In this document: positions 26,401 through 38,300 of the stretch, in pieces | Numbering within the stretch: the stretch's first letter is position 1 | How the letters are laid out: every line of letters starts with the position of its first letter | Source: Diplocarpon mali | Lineage: Eukaryota; Ascomycota; Leotiomycetes; Helotiales; Drepanopezizaceae | DNA: 64,000 nucleotides | Assembly: GCA_024741835.1 (NCBI GenBank) | Contig: JAENRP010000003.1 | Location: forward strand, 213,038-277,037 | Reading direction: 5' to 3' | The notes under the pieces: generated by a model | Told to the model about the DNA's origin: nothing | What the model saw: only the letters and a program-made list of their open reading frames with translations | Database searches by the model: none | Translations under genes and position numbers: made by a program

Positions 26401-28829
26401 TCGTCGTAAGTCAGAGGAGACGGTTCTCGACGGAAGTTCGGTTGTCTTGAACGCTCCGAGGATTGCCTAATATTTCGAACGCCGGAATGTTGCGGCTCGT
26501 GTGTAGATGCAGGCTTCTCCGAGCGTCTGATAGGAGACGGGGATGCGGGGGGTGTTGACCTGGGCGGCAACGTTGCCGTCCCGACTTTGTTCAAGAAAGC
26601 AGGCGGAGGGTGCTCAGCCGGTAGTCGTGAATTCGACCCTGCCCGTAAGCTTTGCTGTGCCGAAGAAATTTGAGTCTGCATGATGACTTGAGCACTTCCA
26701 TTCAGGCTAGTTTCAGATGGAAATGTAACGGTGCTTTCTTCTGCCCTGGAAGGGCACGGTCCTTCATCTTGCTCGAGGTCTGGCCCTGTACCAAAACCAT
26801 CCTGTATCGCCCCCGACTTGTGCAAGAGCCTGGCAACATCTTTCTCTATTGTCTTGAGGTTCTGGCTGACTGAAACTTGTTTATCTTCCTCAAAACTAGC
26901 ATCCGAACCTGCGTCCAACAGTCCGCAAACCTGGCGCGCAAGGTTCTTTTTCTCTTCCATTAGAACTCTATGATTTTTTCCGAGTTCAGTCAAGGCGTCG
27001 TATGCTTTCAGTGAATCCAAGATTTTCATCCGCTCTTCCTTAAAATGCGCCGGGGCTCGCTCGTCTTTATCAATTACATATTCCGTACAAATCAGAGCAT
27101 TCGCAGCAAGTAGGCCCCGCACGCGCTCCACATACATACTCAACCTTTCAGGCTTGGCTAAATATATCAATGCGAGCTTCCTATCATCCAATCCATGTGA
27201 GGGAGTGGGCGTTTCTTGATTAGAAGGCTGTGGTGTAGGCTTAGTCAATTCACTGGCCTTGATTGGCGAAGTTTTTTGAAAGAGTAATTGTACACTTTGC
27301 CGTCTCGCTGCCAAATTCCGTGATATAGGCCGTGAGGGGCTTCCGTTCCTTGAATTAGGGCCCTTAGAGTCCCTTGATTTGAGATCAAACTGCTCAAAAG
27401 ATGGAACATCATTCAGCCGTGGACTTGTCCAATTGTTAAGGATCCGAGGACTGTTTTTGACCGAAACGCAAGGGGTGTGTTTGACGGGTTCTTCGGCATC
27501 AGATGGACAATCCTCGTCCTCGGAATCCTGTATTGTGGCTGAGTTTCGACGTGTTGAGCTGTTTTTTGCTGTCTGTGGAGAAGCGATTGAAGGGCAGTTG
27601 ATTACTCTCGCAGGAGAAGCCGCAACTAGGACTTTAGGCTTGGGGCTCATGGTGGTGATTCTGGCGGATGATTTGGCGGACACGAATGTCTGTGAAGCAG
27701 GAAGGATGCCATAATCTCTACGAGCTAGTCGACTCGACGGACCCTCATCGGCAGATAGAGCACGAGTAACGCTTGTTCGCGTGCGAGTCTCGGTTCTGCT
27801 GATAGTTTCGGTCACATGGACTTGATCTCTAACCTCATCTGAGGTCATAGCCACCTCGTTGCTAGCCTTCAGCGGCTTGATCCGAGTTTCTTGGAAAGGT
27901 AACCGAACTTTCTGGGAAGCTACCACGTCGTCAATGTCCACAAAGCCATCTAAATCTATGTGTCCATCTCTGGTAGACTTCGTGTATGACCGCTCGTAGC
28001 TGTTAGTCCGTTTCGAACGGCCAGGTGACATATCAAAGCTCTTTCTTTTCTTCGACGATCGAGGTACCGGTTCGGCCCGTGAAGCTGAGTCTTCCTTCCA
28101 TAGTCTTGTAGGCTCTTCGAAGATCTCTATCTCTGAGCTACTCGACCCAGGGGCGCAGCCTTCGCCAAAGTCATCGCTCGTTAGATCCACAAATTCGATA
28201 GTATCAAGCTTGAGTCCTATGTCCGCGCGGGGGGTTTGCCTGGGAGTTTGAGGCGTCCGCAACGCTCTTCCGACATTCGTTGGGAGCAGCACTTGAAGAG
28301 GATTCTTTGTAGGAGTGCCTGCGTGATGTCAGATTCTTACTACTTTAACCATTTATGAGAGGGAAAATGCACCGTGGACGTTTTTTCCTGTTTCTTTCAG
28401 GAATGTCGAATAATTAGTCGTAAGTGATGAAGGCGCCGCTGCAGACGATGTAGTAGAGGCTGGTGTAGCAAGCTGATTCTGGCTCATAAGACCTGGCCGG
28501 GTTGACCTTGATGACGAGGTCAGTCTACCCATTGACCCATCCACCGGCTGTCTCGACTCCTGCAGGTATGATCTTGTGGCAATCGAAGGTGGGAGAGTTG
28601 GTCGGGCGAAGAGTTGAGCAGCATCGGCCAGCGGCGCAACTTGTCGAGTCCTTGGTGGACTTAGTGAAGCCCTCTGAGTCTCCTCCTCTACTTCCTCCCC
28701 GAAAAGGTTTTCGTGCACAGGTTCTGCTGCGAGAGAATCGAGCGAGACTCTGGCATGGGCACCTGATGGCGGAGCCACTGCGTTCGATAACAACCAAGCG
28801 ATATGACTGTCGAGATTGTGCCGAGTCAT
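23420..28829 (-). CDS. SGS1: RecQ-family DNA helicase (BLM/Sgs1/QDE-3/MusN type)
   Basis: Three exons, 28829-28373, 28318-24522 and 24469-23420, give 1767 aa. Introns are 54 and 52 nt, GT..AG. The N-terminal 850 residues are long and poorly conserved, as in BLM/Sgs1 (Top3/Rmi1-interaction side), with acidic runs (DYGNSEDDDDFLEM). The helicase core has the Walker A MPTGGGKS (Lys about 942), the DEAH box VIDEAHCVSQWGHDFRPDY (1048-1051), LTATAT, and motif VI YYQETGRAGRDG. The RecQ zinc region shows the Cys cluster CENRSDCRR...CRQTCDNCC, followed by the winged-helix RQC region. Exon 3 contains the HRDC domain (around MATLPEIHRDVISSF...IPGIDVNRVNEFG) and a basic Gly/Arg/Ser-rich tail. Known roles of orthologs: dissolution of double Holliday junctions, replication-fork repair and, in Neurospora, quelling and DNA-repeat-induced RNA. 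Nuclear. Confidence 0.95.
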
Positions 28830-29038
28830 GAGGACTGTCGCGAGTTATCATGTCGAGACACGTCCATTGGCATAGTTTTCGCAGGCTTCAGTGAAGGCCT
28901 TGGTCGTGGTACAGTTCTTGGCTATGGGACTTCATGAAGCTCGTGGCGCGTGAGCGCGCTAACGCGCTACCACAGTAGGTAGTAAGCGCGATTCGGCGAT
29001 TAGATCGCCCCGCGAGGCTATTTCGACCTTCGCATCTA
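28830..29038. other. RecQ 5' flank with GC-rich hairpin words
   Basis: This short stretch between the RecQ start codon and the transposon contains the inverted word AGCGCG-CTAA-CGCGCT at about 28954-28969 and GGCGAT-TAG-ATCGCC at about 28997-29011. The GC-rich composition contrasts with the AT-rich element that follows. It probably contains the RecQ promoter. Confidence 0.5.
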
Positions 29039-30321
29039 AGTAAAATTACCTTCCATTAACCTTTGTGCGTGCACACGCGTCGCGTCACGCTTCCACTTCC
29101 ACTCTTCCATTTATGATAATATAATAACGAGTCTATGCAAAGCTTTAACTAATAAGCTATACCTTAATCGAAATCTAAAGGGCTAATTGAATAGACTATA
29201 AAGTTTGAATATTATCGCAGATATTTTTAAATGGGATCGAATTATAAATATAGCGCATCGTTTTTCGTATTATCGAAATATAGTTACGAATATTATAACC
29301 TCATATAAAATACAAGATTCCTTATGACGCTATCCTAAATCTAGGAAGCTATTACTAATAAATTATTAAGAAATAAGAGCTTTATTTAAGCTAGTTCGAA
29401 AGGAACCTTCTATCCCGGAGGCTTCTCTTTTAACATAGTAGTAAAGTCAATTAGGTAAAAAGGTATTTATAACTACTTTTCGGCGGGTTACATATACTAC
29501 ATTCTTAAAACATTAGAAATCGATAAAAATGATTTACTTGAACAAAAACGATATCTATGAAAGAGCTCGATTTTATTGATCTTAGTATAGGAAAGAAGAA
29601 CTTACCAAAATACATACTTTATATATTGCTATTATATCTGCTAATATTACTTAACAAGGGATCTTCTCTAAAAAGTGCTTTGTAGCTTTGGATACCTCGA
29701 GCCCTATTAATAAGTATAGCGATTTATAAATAAACAAATGGAGAAAACTAAAATTGGTATAATAAATTATATATACCATATTATTACTATTATAACGACA
29801 CAGAACCGCCTATATCGCAGGATCAAGTGTGTTAGCAAGAACAAGGTGCAAAGGCATATTCTAGAATTCTAATGCGAAGAAAACGAAGAAGATAGAGAGT
29901 TCTCTTATAGAGAGTCTCCCTACTTGAATACATAGGCCAGAGGCCCTGTCGCCCGTTCCTATAATATTATGCGAGAGTGCCCTAGTACACCTTACTAAAG
30001 TAGAGTCAGGGTAACCCTACTTCGAACGATATATCAAAAACCTTAAACGCCGTAACTCCCAGATGCCATGGTTACAAAGAGCTTATTAGCACGCTTATCG
30101 ATTCTATGCATGAGCGGCTCTAAGCTTTAAGAAAGGCTAAGGGCTAGTATACAAAATACTAAAGCCTTAAGATAGAGCTTTTAAACGATTCTGTTCTTAG
30201 CTTTACATCTTTATTATTCATATAATTGTGAGGTCTTAGATGTATAAGAAGGTAGGTAGGTTATAGCAGGGCAAGCCTAGATATGGGGCACATATAAAGA
30301 TTAAAGGAAGGTAATTTTACC
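29039..30321 (+). mobile_element. RIP-damaged Tc1/mariner element, 1283 bp
   Basis: Ends are inverted copies of each other: GTAAAATTACCTTCC at 29040-29054 and its complement near 30306-30320, with similarity extending to about 35 bp and differing mainly by C/T or G/A changes. TA dinucleotides flank both ends (29037-29038 and 30322-30323), the Tc1/mariner target duplication; length is typical of the group. The plus strand carries a transposase C-terminus: GYKELISTLIDSMHERL, then a stop, then A..KAKG-stop-YTKY-stop ending at 30162. The two internal stops are where Gln (CAA) and Trp (TGG) would be expected, matching C-to-T damage on either strand. The interior is extremely AT-rich and full of stops, so it encodes nothing. 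It sits between the RecQ and nitrate transporter genes. Confidence 0.9.
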
Positions 30322-30844
30322 TACCATTGTAGCACTGCGAGGGCTTGATGGGTCACTCGGTGTTTCAGAGAACCATTCATTTCACTTCTTTCTCTGCGCT
30401 CGGAAACAATCAAGCTGCTAGGGCTGCCACTTGTTGTATACTTACCTACATACCTTAGGTGCCAAGGTCCTTCTCGCCTTCATGCATCTACCCTATCTGC
30501 GCGGAAGAAATCCATTCATCAGATCCATCCTTTCAAGGCGTGCAGCTTCTTCTTTCCTTCCTTGCTCTTGGATTGATCGCTCATTGGGAAAATGCATCTC
30601 ACCGCTAGATGTAGGCCAAGGAAATATACTTCGAAGCTAGTTATATCCAAGCTTTCTGTTCGGATCAGAATATTCGTTTTTCTCCATCTGCATTGTTTGA
30701 GCGAATTCTTGATGCCATAGAGTCTTCAGGCAGAACAGTCAAATTCGAACGATTACCTGGTTTCTCAAAAGCTACGTATAAGTTTATTCATTCATGGTTT
30801 CGGTCTTGCGACGCGGTAAACAAAACCTCCTCAATTCTGTTCTC
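30322..30844. other. Intergenic region between Tc1/mariner relic and nitrate transporter
   Basis: This 523-bp stretch is the 3' flank of the minus-strand nitrate transporter plus the right flank of the transposon. Composition returns to normal at the TA flank. No gene is recognised. Confidence 0.5.
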
Positions 30845-32568
30845 TCAAAGACCCCCAATCTGCCCCTTCGGAATCGGCTTGATCGAAGATAAGGCCAAAT
30901 GGAATCCTATAGTAATGACACCAATAACCCAGAAAGTCTTTCCAAAATCTTTACCTTGGTAGCGGAAGATGATAGCGAAGATAATACCTCCAAGGTTACC
31001 GCAAGCGCCGGTAACACCCGAGATAATGCCGTTGGCATGAGGATGGATATGGGGGACGAGGGCGAAGTTTGCTCCATTGCCAGCTTCCAAGAAAAAGGCC
31101 ATTCCTGCCACGAGACCGAACATCGTTGCCTGCGAATGCGAATCTAGGAGGCCGATGGTAATGAGGAATGCACCGGTGATCACTCCCAGCGCGTGCAGCC
31201 ATATCTTCTTGCTCCAGAGGTTGCGTTTTGTTCCGAGGAATAGAGTGTCTGCTACGAGACCACCAAGAGGTCGAAAGACAACGTTGAGAAGTCCAAACAT
31301 CGCCGCCCAGCGACCGGACCCCGTCTGCAACAGTTTGGGGAAGTTCTTCAAGTAGTACCTATGCATCGAGTCAGCATTACAGCTTGAAGAGCAAAGAGGC
31401 TACGTGCGTTCCGAGAATACTGTTGATAGACAACTCTGCCCCGAAAGAACAGAAGTAGCAGAATGCTACGACTGCAGTCTGTGGGCTGAAAACGACGGAA
31501 ATGAACTCCTTGACCGTTGGCTTCTCGACAACTTCGCCTCGTGCTATTTCGACCATATCTTGTTCTCCGATCGTCGCTTGGTTGTTCATGCTGTCGTGCT
31601 TAGCCCTTGTAACGCCCGCCTCTTCATCAAGTTGCTTCCCATCTGGATACATCATGGGAGAAGAGTTGCCGCTGAGCTTACGGTCGGTGATAGCGCCTGG
31701 AACGGGAACGATATTACCACCGATGAAGCCCTGGGTTTGGAGGTTACGCTGCACAGCCATGTGCCGCTCCGACCATTGCCCAGTTGGTGTATCTTGGCAG
31801 AGAACGAAGAGACAGATTGCCACGGAAGTGATGAGAATAAACGGGATAATGAAGGTCACTCTCCAAGCGACATGCGGAGTGAGGTGCCTGTCAAGATGTA
31901 GAGAATCGTAGATAGCAGGCATGACGAAGTAAGTGATACCGCCTCCAGCGTTTCCCCATCCGGCTGTCAAGGCGTTCGAAGTGCCGACGACATTCTTGTC
32001 GAAAAATCCAGTAGACCAAACTTGGCATGGAACGAAAGATCCTCCGAGTATACCAATGAAGAAACGAACAACATACAATCCTGCAGGACTTGAAATCGTG
32101 CCGGCGAGGGCAGTGGGAACGGCACCGAGCAAAAGGCACATTGCAAAAGTCACCCTAGGGCCAAACATGTCGCATGCAGGTCCAGCTATGAGGCGCACAA
32201 TAAGACTGATAGGTGTAAGCTGCGTCCATGCTGCAGGTGGCCTAAGTTACTTACGTAGCCGTCAGGGCAATGATGTTGGAATTAGCGATTTCATTCGGGG
32301 TGAGGTGCAAGTCCTTCTTGATCGTGATGGGCAATAGAGGCGGAAAGGCATACCATGACAGGAATGCAATCACTGTCGAGGTCAGTACACCATTGTGAGG
32401 GCTCTTTGTACAGAGTTGTGGAGACGAGTACTCACTGAAACCGAACCAAGCGAAGAAGAACACTCGTCCATATTTGTCGAGTGGATTGAGAATAGGAATG
32501 GATCGAGCCTTGCCATTAATAGGATTGATTTCTGGCGCCTGCCAGAGTCTTTGAACCTTGAAACCCAT
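30845..32568 (-). CDS. nrtA: High-affinity nitrate/nitrite transporter, NNP (MFS) family
   Basis: Four exons, 32568-32436, 32372-32255, 32205-31408 and 31358-30845, give 520 aa (A. nidulans NrtA/CrnA is about 507). It is a 12-TM proton-coupled nitrate importer of the plasma membrane. Seen in order: cytosolic N-terminus with [22 protein letters not shown]1 [12 protein letters not shown]; Arg88 in [11 protein letters not shown], equivalent to the TM2 nitrate-binding Arg; nitrate signature 1 AGWGNAGGG (165-173); a large loop with [12 protein letters not shown] after TM6; the second Arg (379) in VVFRPLGG of TM8; nitrate signature 2 [12 protein letters not shown]. The third intron needs a GC donor (AC|GCACGT) to join ILGT to YYLKNFP in frame; a GT donor 3 nt away breaks the frame. 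Nitrate reductase and nitrite reductase genes are not in the window. GATA motifs upstream suggest AreA control. Confidence 0.93.
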
Positions 32569-34583
32569 ATTCGAGGGAGATATCGAAATTTGCTGCCTTA
32601 CTTCCTGAAATAGTGGTCCAACACTGCAGGCCTTCTTGGATTTGCTAATGTAGTCGATGCTGATATTCAGTTACCTGTGTGGAGAAGGATAGGTAACCGA
32701 TCAAGAAAATTGCAGCTCTTATAAAAGCCCGCAGAGACAACCAACATGAATCAGGTATCTCCGGACAGCTACGCAAAACCATCAATATACTAACGACCGA
32801 GAGAAATCTGCGGGTTGACCCCTGCGGAAATCTTCAATGCCAGCCTGTGGCTGGACCGGTCCTGACAGATGGGAGTATACTGGGTGGAGGGCTTAAGGCG
32901 CCAAGTCGATTCGAGATATGTGAAGAACAGACGAGAAGAACAGATGACAAGCCACCCGCTGATAAGGGTTTTGGCGACGGCCCTGGGCTGCCTTTCTACC
33001 CCTAGTCTTTTGTAGGATGGAACTTCATCTAAATCGTGCGCATCTCGGAGCACTAGAGGACTGGTAGTTTCGCCGTAAGATACGATGGGGGGGTTCTACA
33101 ACAGAATGCTGAACTTCGGATCCGTTTCAAGCAAGTGAAGAAGTGCTTTCGAGAACAACTCGATTTCTGGACGAAGCTGACCTTGGGGAAACATTTCCCG
33201 GCAGTAATCTGTATGTCTGGCGGAGTACACAGGTCTACGGAGAGGATAGGAAAAGCTTTTGATAAGAGATTTATCTATCTTAGAAAACTTGTGCTGCGGT
33301 ACGCCCTGACTAGGAAATTTCTTGTTTCGGCTTGTGAGGCAATCGACGTACAGATTCCCAAGATCTCGCTTCCCTGCCCGGTTTCCTCTAAGAGATGAAA
33401 AATTCTCTCCAGTATGCTCTTCGTTATTCCTGATTGGTTATTTTCAGATTCGAGCATCGACGCCGCAAGCAGTGCTGTTACCATTCAAATTGGAGTTTCT
33501 CGGAGGTCCAGCTAGCTCAGCTGACTGCCACACGTGAGATCGAGCTTATAAAAATGGTTGTTCAGATTCGTCTCGATGGATATTCGGCCAACCGATATGG
33601 CTTTACTCGTCGAGCATAAGAGAGGCGGCTTGTTCCATATTCCTGGTGATACCACCCGTGGGTGGTTGACGGAACAGGGCTGCTGAGGTGATCACTTGTC
33701 GTTTGTTGACTCAGATCAGCCCTTTATCTTTGGCGAATCCGAAGCGAGTCTACTATTAGTCTCCACTTTAAAGATAAGGAGGGCATCGATATCAGAATCA
33801 CGCATGCTCCCTTCTCCGCGGCTATTCAGGAGTTGATGGCTATTTTACTTTTTATTTTTTTCATGAAGCCACCTCTGCAACTTGATTATCATTAGTCCGC
33901 CCGCATGAAATTTTAAGCCAGAACCTGAGTCGATTATTGGCTTTCGGACACGGTGTGGCTGAAGTGCTGAGACATGCGGGCTAATGTATCTGTCACCGCT
34001 CGAGTCCATGCTTCTCTTCTGCTTCCCGTCTCTTGTCTACTTCTCCTGGTCTACGTATCGTTGCATTTTCGACTCTCCGCCGGGGTATTCTGTTCGGTTT
34101 CTAAGCTGGGACTTTTCAAGCCTTACCTCGAAGCTTAAGTATCTGGCCGGTCACCATGAATATAACACCTGTGTGCGTAGTGATCCGTACTGCTTGGAAC
34201 AACCAGCTCAACTACTACAACTGCTAGTTGCCGCAGATGTATGCTACAGCACTAACATCTGGTCGACGACAGACCATAAATTTAGTGCTAAAGAGCTACG
34301 TAGGGGGAGAGAACAATATAGATCACTCGAGGGGACCGGATTATTTGGTTTGATAATGGCTAAAATTCCAGAGCTTCGGCCAAAATTCCCATGTTATAAT
34401 TTCAGCTCCTTCATCAGGATCTCGCAAACTTCATTAACCTCATGATACCTTCAGGAGTTCGATAATACTCTCACTCTCCTCGAAGTTTCTGATCACGTTT
34501 TGATCACAGAGCGCTGCGAACAGCTTCGATTCTTCAGTTCAGGGCTTCCGCGAGTGCATCACCGTGTAGCTCTACTACAAACG
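32569..34583. other. Nitrate transporter promoter side and gene-free flank
   Basis: The first several hundred bases are the nrtA upstream region, with scattered GATA/TATC words; the best is TGATAAG at 32960-32966. No match to the NirA consensus CTCCGHGG was recognised. From about 33.1 kb to 34.6 kb no gene is supported on either strand. Confidence 0.5.
32960..32966 (+). promoter_or_regulatory. HGATAR (AreA-type GATA factor) site upstream of nrtA
   Basis: TGATAAG matches the HGATAR core used by AreA/Nit2 and lies about 390 bp upstream of the nrtA start codon. Single short motifs occur by chance, so support rests on known nitrogen control of this transporter family. Confidence 0.4.
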
Positions 34584-35360
34584 TCAGCTGCAATCCCCGC
34601 GTGGAGGATCGAAGATTAGAAACCAACATCTTCCCGGACCGAATTGGCCACTTCCCAAGTCCACAATTGTGCAATTCTTCTGCCGCCTGCCGAAGCAATT
34701 CCCGATGTGCTGTTGCAATCGCAGATTTATCGCTAGATGTATAGAGCGCTTGATATCTTCCATCATCTCAAGCAATGGCAATTCAGCTGGCCAACAGAGT
34801 TTCATTTGTCTAAAGGCATCCGTCAAATTACCAAGGAACGTCGTCAGTTTTATCGAAGCATACCTTATGGTTCTACCGCTATTAGTTCTCCCGTGACGAA
34901 AAAGACGGGATCTCAAAACTTGACAAGATATCGCTGCGGCATGGGTACCATCTAACACGCTATTCCTATACTGCCCAATGTCTTCACAATAACTCATTAC
35001 TCCTTCCTCGATCTTGACGAGATTGTGCTTGGGGTTGTAATGGTAGAACTCCAATATGACCCCTGACTCTTCCTCGCTAAGCTTTCTTAAGCGAGGGGGT
35101 TTGGGGCGGCTAGCTCCACTTCCCCATTCCATTTCTGCACCAACAGTCACAAACAGAACAGCAGACTGGCGGGTTTTGTATCCTTGCTTTCGACTCGAGC
35201 CTGCTGCTGCCAACTCGCTTCGGATTATGAAGTCCCAAGCGTGTTTTCTTCTTCGGGGTCTACTCTTGCTCTTCAACTTCATGCTCTCTGTACGTTCAAA
35301 ACCTCCCAGCAATGTCACGCCTGAGAGTATCTTCAGCATACCATGGAAACATGGAAGCAT
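34584..35360 (-). CDS. Uncharacterised open reading frame, 258 aa
   Basis: One uninterrupted frame runs from an ATG at 35360 to a TGA at 34584. It is the longest open frame in a 6-kb stretch. I do not recognise the product. A basic segment (KLKSKSRPRRRK) lies near residue 30, and the part from LSEEESGVILEFYHYNPKHNLVKIEEG to MMEDIKRSIHLAINLRLQQHIGNCF has plausible amphipathic helices and balanced composition, which is what makes it gene-like. There is no signal peptide, membrane segment or known domain. It may start at a later Met, be one exon of a longer gene, or be a decayed fragment; short direct repeats (ATGGAAAC / ATGGAAGC) overlap its first codons. Confidence 0.4.
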   Translation of the reverse strand: MLPCFHGMLKILSGVTLLGGFERTESMKLKSKSRPRRRKHAWDFIIRSELAAAGSSRKQGYKTRQSAVLFVTVGAEMEWGSGASRPKPPRLRKLSEEESGVILEFYHYNPKHNLVKIEEGVMSYCEDIGQYRNSVLDGTHAAAISCQVLRSRLFRHGRTNSGRTIRYASIKLTTFLGNLTDAFRQMKLCWPAELPLLEMMEDIKRSIHLAINLRLQQHIGNCFGRRQKNCTIVDLGSGQFGPGRCWFLIFDPPRGDCS

Positions 35361-38300
35361 GGAAACATGGAGAGAAGAGGCTTATCACCGAAGCGTGACT
35401 TCCAAAGCTACGAGTGTGTTGTTCGCAGCTTTCAATGCCCCAGGTTCGCAGCGCCCAGTTGGAATGATTCGGGCTCAATTCTTGCATAAAAGTAATGCGG
35501 ATCTGTACAAGTTACACTTCCATGCAAAGCGCAGAAGCAGGTTCCTGGAACAAGTACCCCGCTACAAGCGATCGCGCATCTATGATGTGTTTGCATGACC
35601 AGTGCATATACATTCCGTTGTGTATTCGTGAATCAGGGTGAGGAACCGCTTCCATCTCTTGAATGACTAGATAGTACCCGTTCTCCTGCCTCCTCCCGGT
35701 GTATCCCAGTGCTGATATCTCAGAGTGCGTAGGTAGGAGACGAAGAAATGTGAAGAAGAACACTTACGGACCCGTGTATGTTAGAATATATTGTGCATCT
35801 ATTACAAGAATTGGGATATACTAACGCCCGGCTCATCCACCCAGGCTCAGCGGGTGATCATATTCCCTCCCACTGCCTACTGCGCCCATGGTCATCGTTC
35901 GTGCTTTGGAATTGCGAAAGAGGAGGAAATCCAACGGCTGCTAAACAAATGGTTTTCAAGGCCCACGGCCTCGAGTAACTTTGCTCCGTTGATACTCAGA
36001 CTGGTAGACTGACATTCATTAAATACATTTACTTTACTTTAGTATGAAACTGAGCCCCCCTGAACCTTTCATGATAATAATACATGAATATAGAAATGTT
36101 TATCTTCACATGTATCAGCATACCAGCAGCAAAAGGCCTCACTCGTTATAAACTTTGCTTGTTTTCCGGGTTCAAACCAAGGACAAATAATGATCTATTT
36201 ACTTGCTCGGCACACCTCTAGTCATACTTAAGAAATTCTGCTCTGCATGAGATACCGACTGCTAGGAAGAATGACTGAATGAGAGGGCTTAACGCGGAGA
36301 CGGATTGCTCACAAAACCCGAAGGAGGGCATGTCTGTACGGGCGCTCACCTCGCTTGTCTCATCACCTGACCCAAACTAGGCCTTGGTCCTCGGTTCGGT
36401 GCTGGCCAAGCCCCCGCGTAAACAAATCGATGAGCGCGGTCGGTAGTCACGAGCCTTGCGACCATGCACGAGACCTGGACGGCAAATCCCGAGATGGGAC
36501 AACCAGCTTCGAGCATTACTCAAGATGATGCCACGTGGCGTCTAATCGGAAAAATGTCTAGTCATCTACCGTTGAGGGGGTTGGTGGTATGGAGGGCCGA
36601 GTGGAGGGCTAGAGGGGGCAGCGCGACTAACGATTAATACCCTAAGACCCAAGACTACAGCGAGATGGTCCGAAATCGACATGGAGACTACGGAGACTTA
36701 GTATAGCCAACGGGCGTATCATGAGCTAGATCAGACGCCATTCTAGTTCATGTGAAGCTGGCTTCAACAAAACGCCAAATAGTGCGGTAAATTAGTGTTC
36801 ATCTCGCAAGGCGCAATATATTCCGGCTCCAGCATTATGCACACCTTATGATATGATGAATTAGCAAAAACGGAAAAGTACTGTGCTGAATACTTTGCTA
36901 AGCTTGATCGGCTCATGCCCTGCTCCCCCTCCTGCTCTTACTCAATAGGTAACTACACCACAGTCCCTTCATTGACATACCACGAGCTCGAGCTCGAGCT
37001 CGCGCAACAGTTGAGCAACGCGATGCAATCCACCCCACGCGAGCGAAATCCCGCCGACCAAACTAACGAGCAACAAAAAACGAAAAACGAAAAACGAAAA
37101 ACCCTTGTGCTTATCATGGCCACTGCGGTGCGATTGCCCGAACACGGACCATGAGTTTGCACCTTGAGTTTCTCATAACTATGGGAACCTCCGAAATGTA
37201 CCCCATCTCACTTTCATGAGCTATTCCCACCTCTTCTTCGCACCAAGCCTCGCTCGGGCATGAGCCTTGCACGGCAGCTTCGCAAAAGAGCCAGTCCAGA
37301 TACTGATTTCTGATAGCGGAGGTAGTGTTCGCGCGGCATGTCCGTAGGCATCTCTTGAGGTGTTCTGCGGCTGGTTGGCCGCCAGAGTAGCCCGGCCCAC
37401 GACCAGCACGTTATGTGCATCGACCAGCTCCCATAAATAGATACGGGGAATAACTGCCGGTGGCTAAACGACGGAACAGATTAGTGGGATACTTTGTAGC
37501 TGAAAGGCCAAACTGCTTGACGCGAATGCAGGAGCGGCAGAGCGATGGCGCCCAGCCAGCAACGAGCTATGGCAGAGGTTGAGCACAGTTGAGTATCTGA
37601 TCTGTCCGTTGTGGGCCGGCCCCAATTGGCATCGATTAGTTCAGCTCGCGAAAGGGGTCAATCATGGACTTCATTGGACGGAAGATAGCGAGAAAGTGAG
37701 GGAGTGGGTGTGAATGTAGTATGTCACGGGTCGAGTGATAGATTCGATGCCAGAGGATGAAATACTCAACAAACCCAGAAAGACCGGTCGAATCCATTTC
37801 TCCCCCAGTTCCAGTCTCGAGCAGCAAAGCCAGCGCATCCCATGACCGGCTACAACGAACCATAGCATATAGCAAGGCGGCGGAGCCGCACTACGACTGC
37901 ACTACTGCCGTGTACCTCACTTCGATAGTCTGGATCCACGCTACAATTTCAAGGCATTTGCTCAACGCTAGGGACCGCGGTTGTGAGATACTCTGATATT
38001 TCCAAGAGGCTCTCGGTGATGTTGAGATACAAATTTAACTTGCAACGGTATATTCTGCTTAGACCGTTCCATGGAAACTGGACCGTGATTGCGAGGTAGT
38101 TCTCTACACACACTAAACGCACTATCATAACTTGACAGAACCAAAGGGTATAGCATGTCAGAATTCAAAATCAACATGACTTTTGATCGATTTCAATGCC
38201 AGATCACCTGGGGGACAGATAGACAGACCACTTAGCCCGGGCGAACTGCTTCGCGCCAACATAGGAACCTTGAAGGCCCCGAGTTACTAGGTCAGGCCCG

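Noticed and set aside
30845..35360. A nitrate assimilation gene cluster
   Set aside because: Only the transporter is present; no nitrate reductase or nitrite reductase motif was found on either side within the window.
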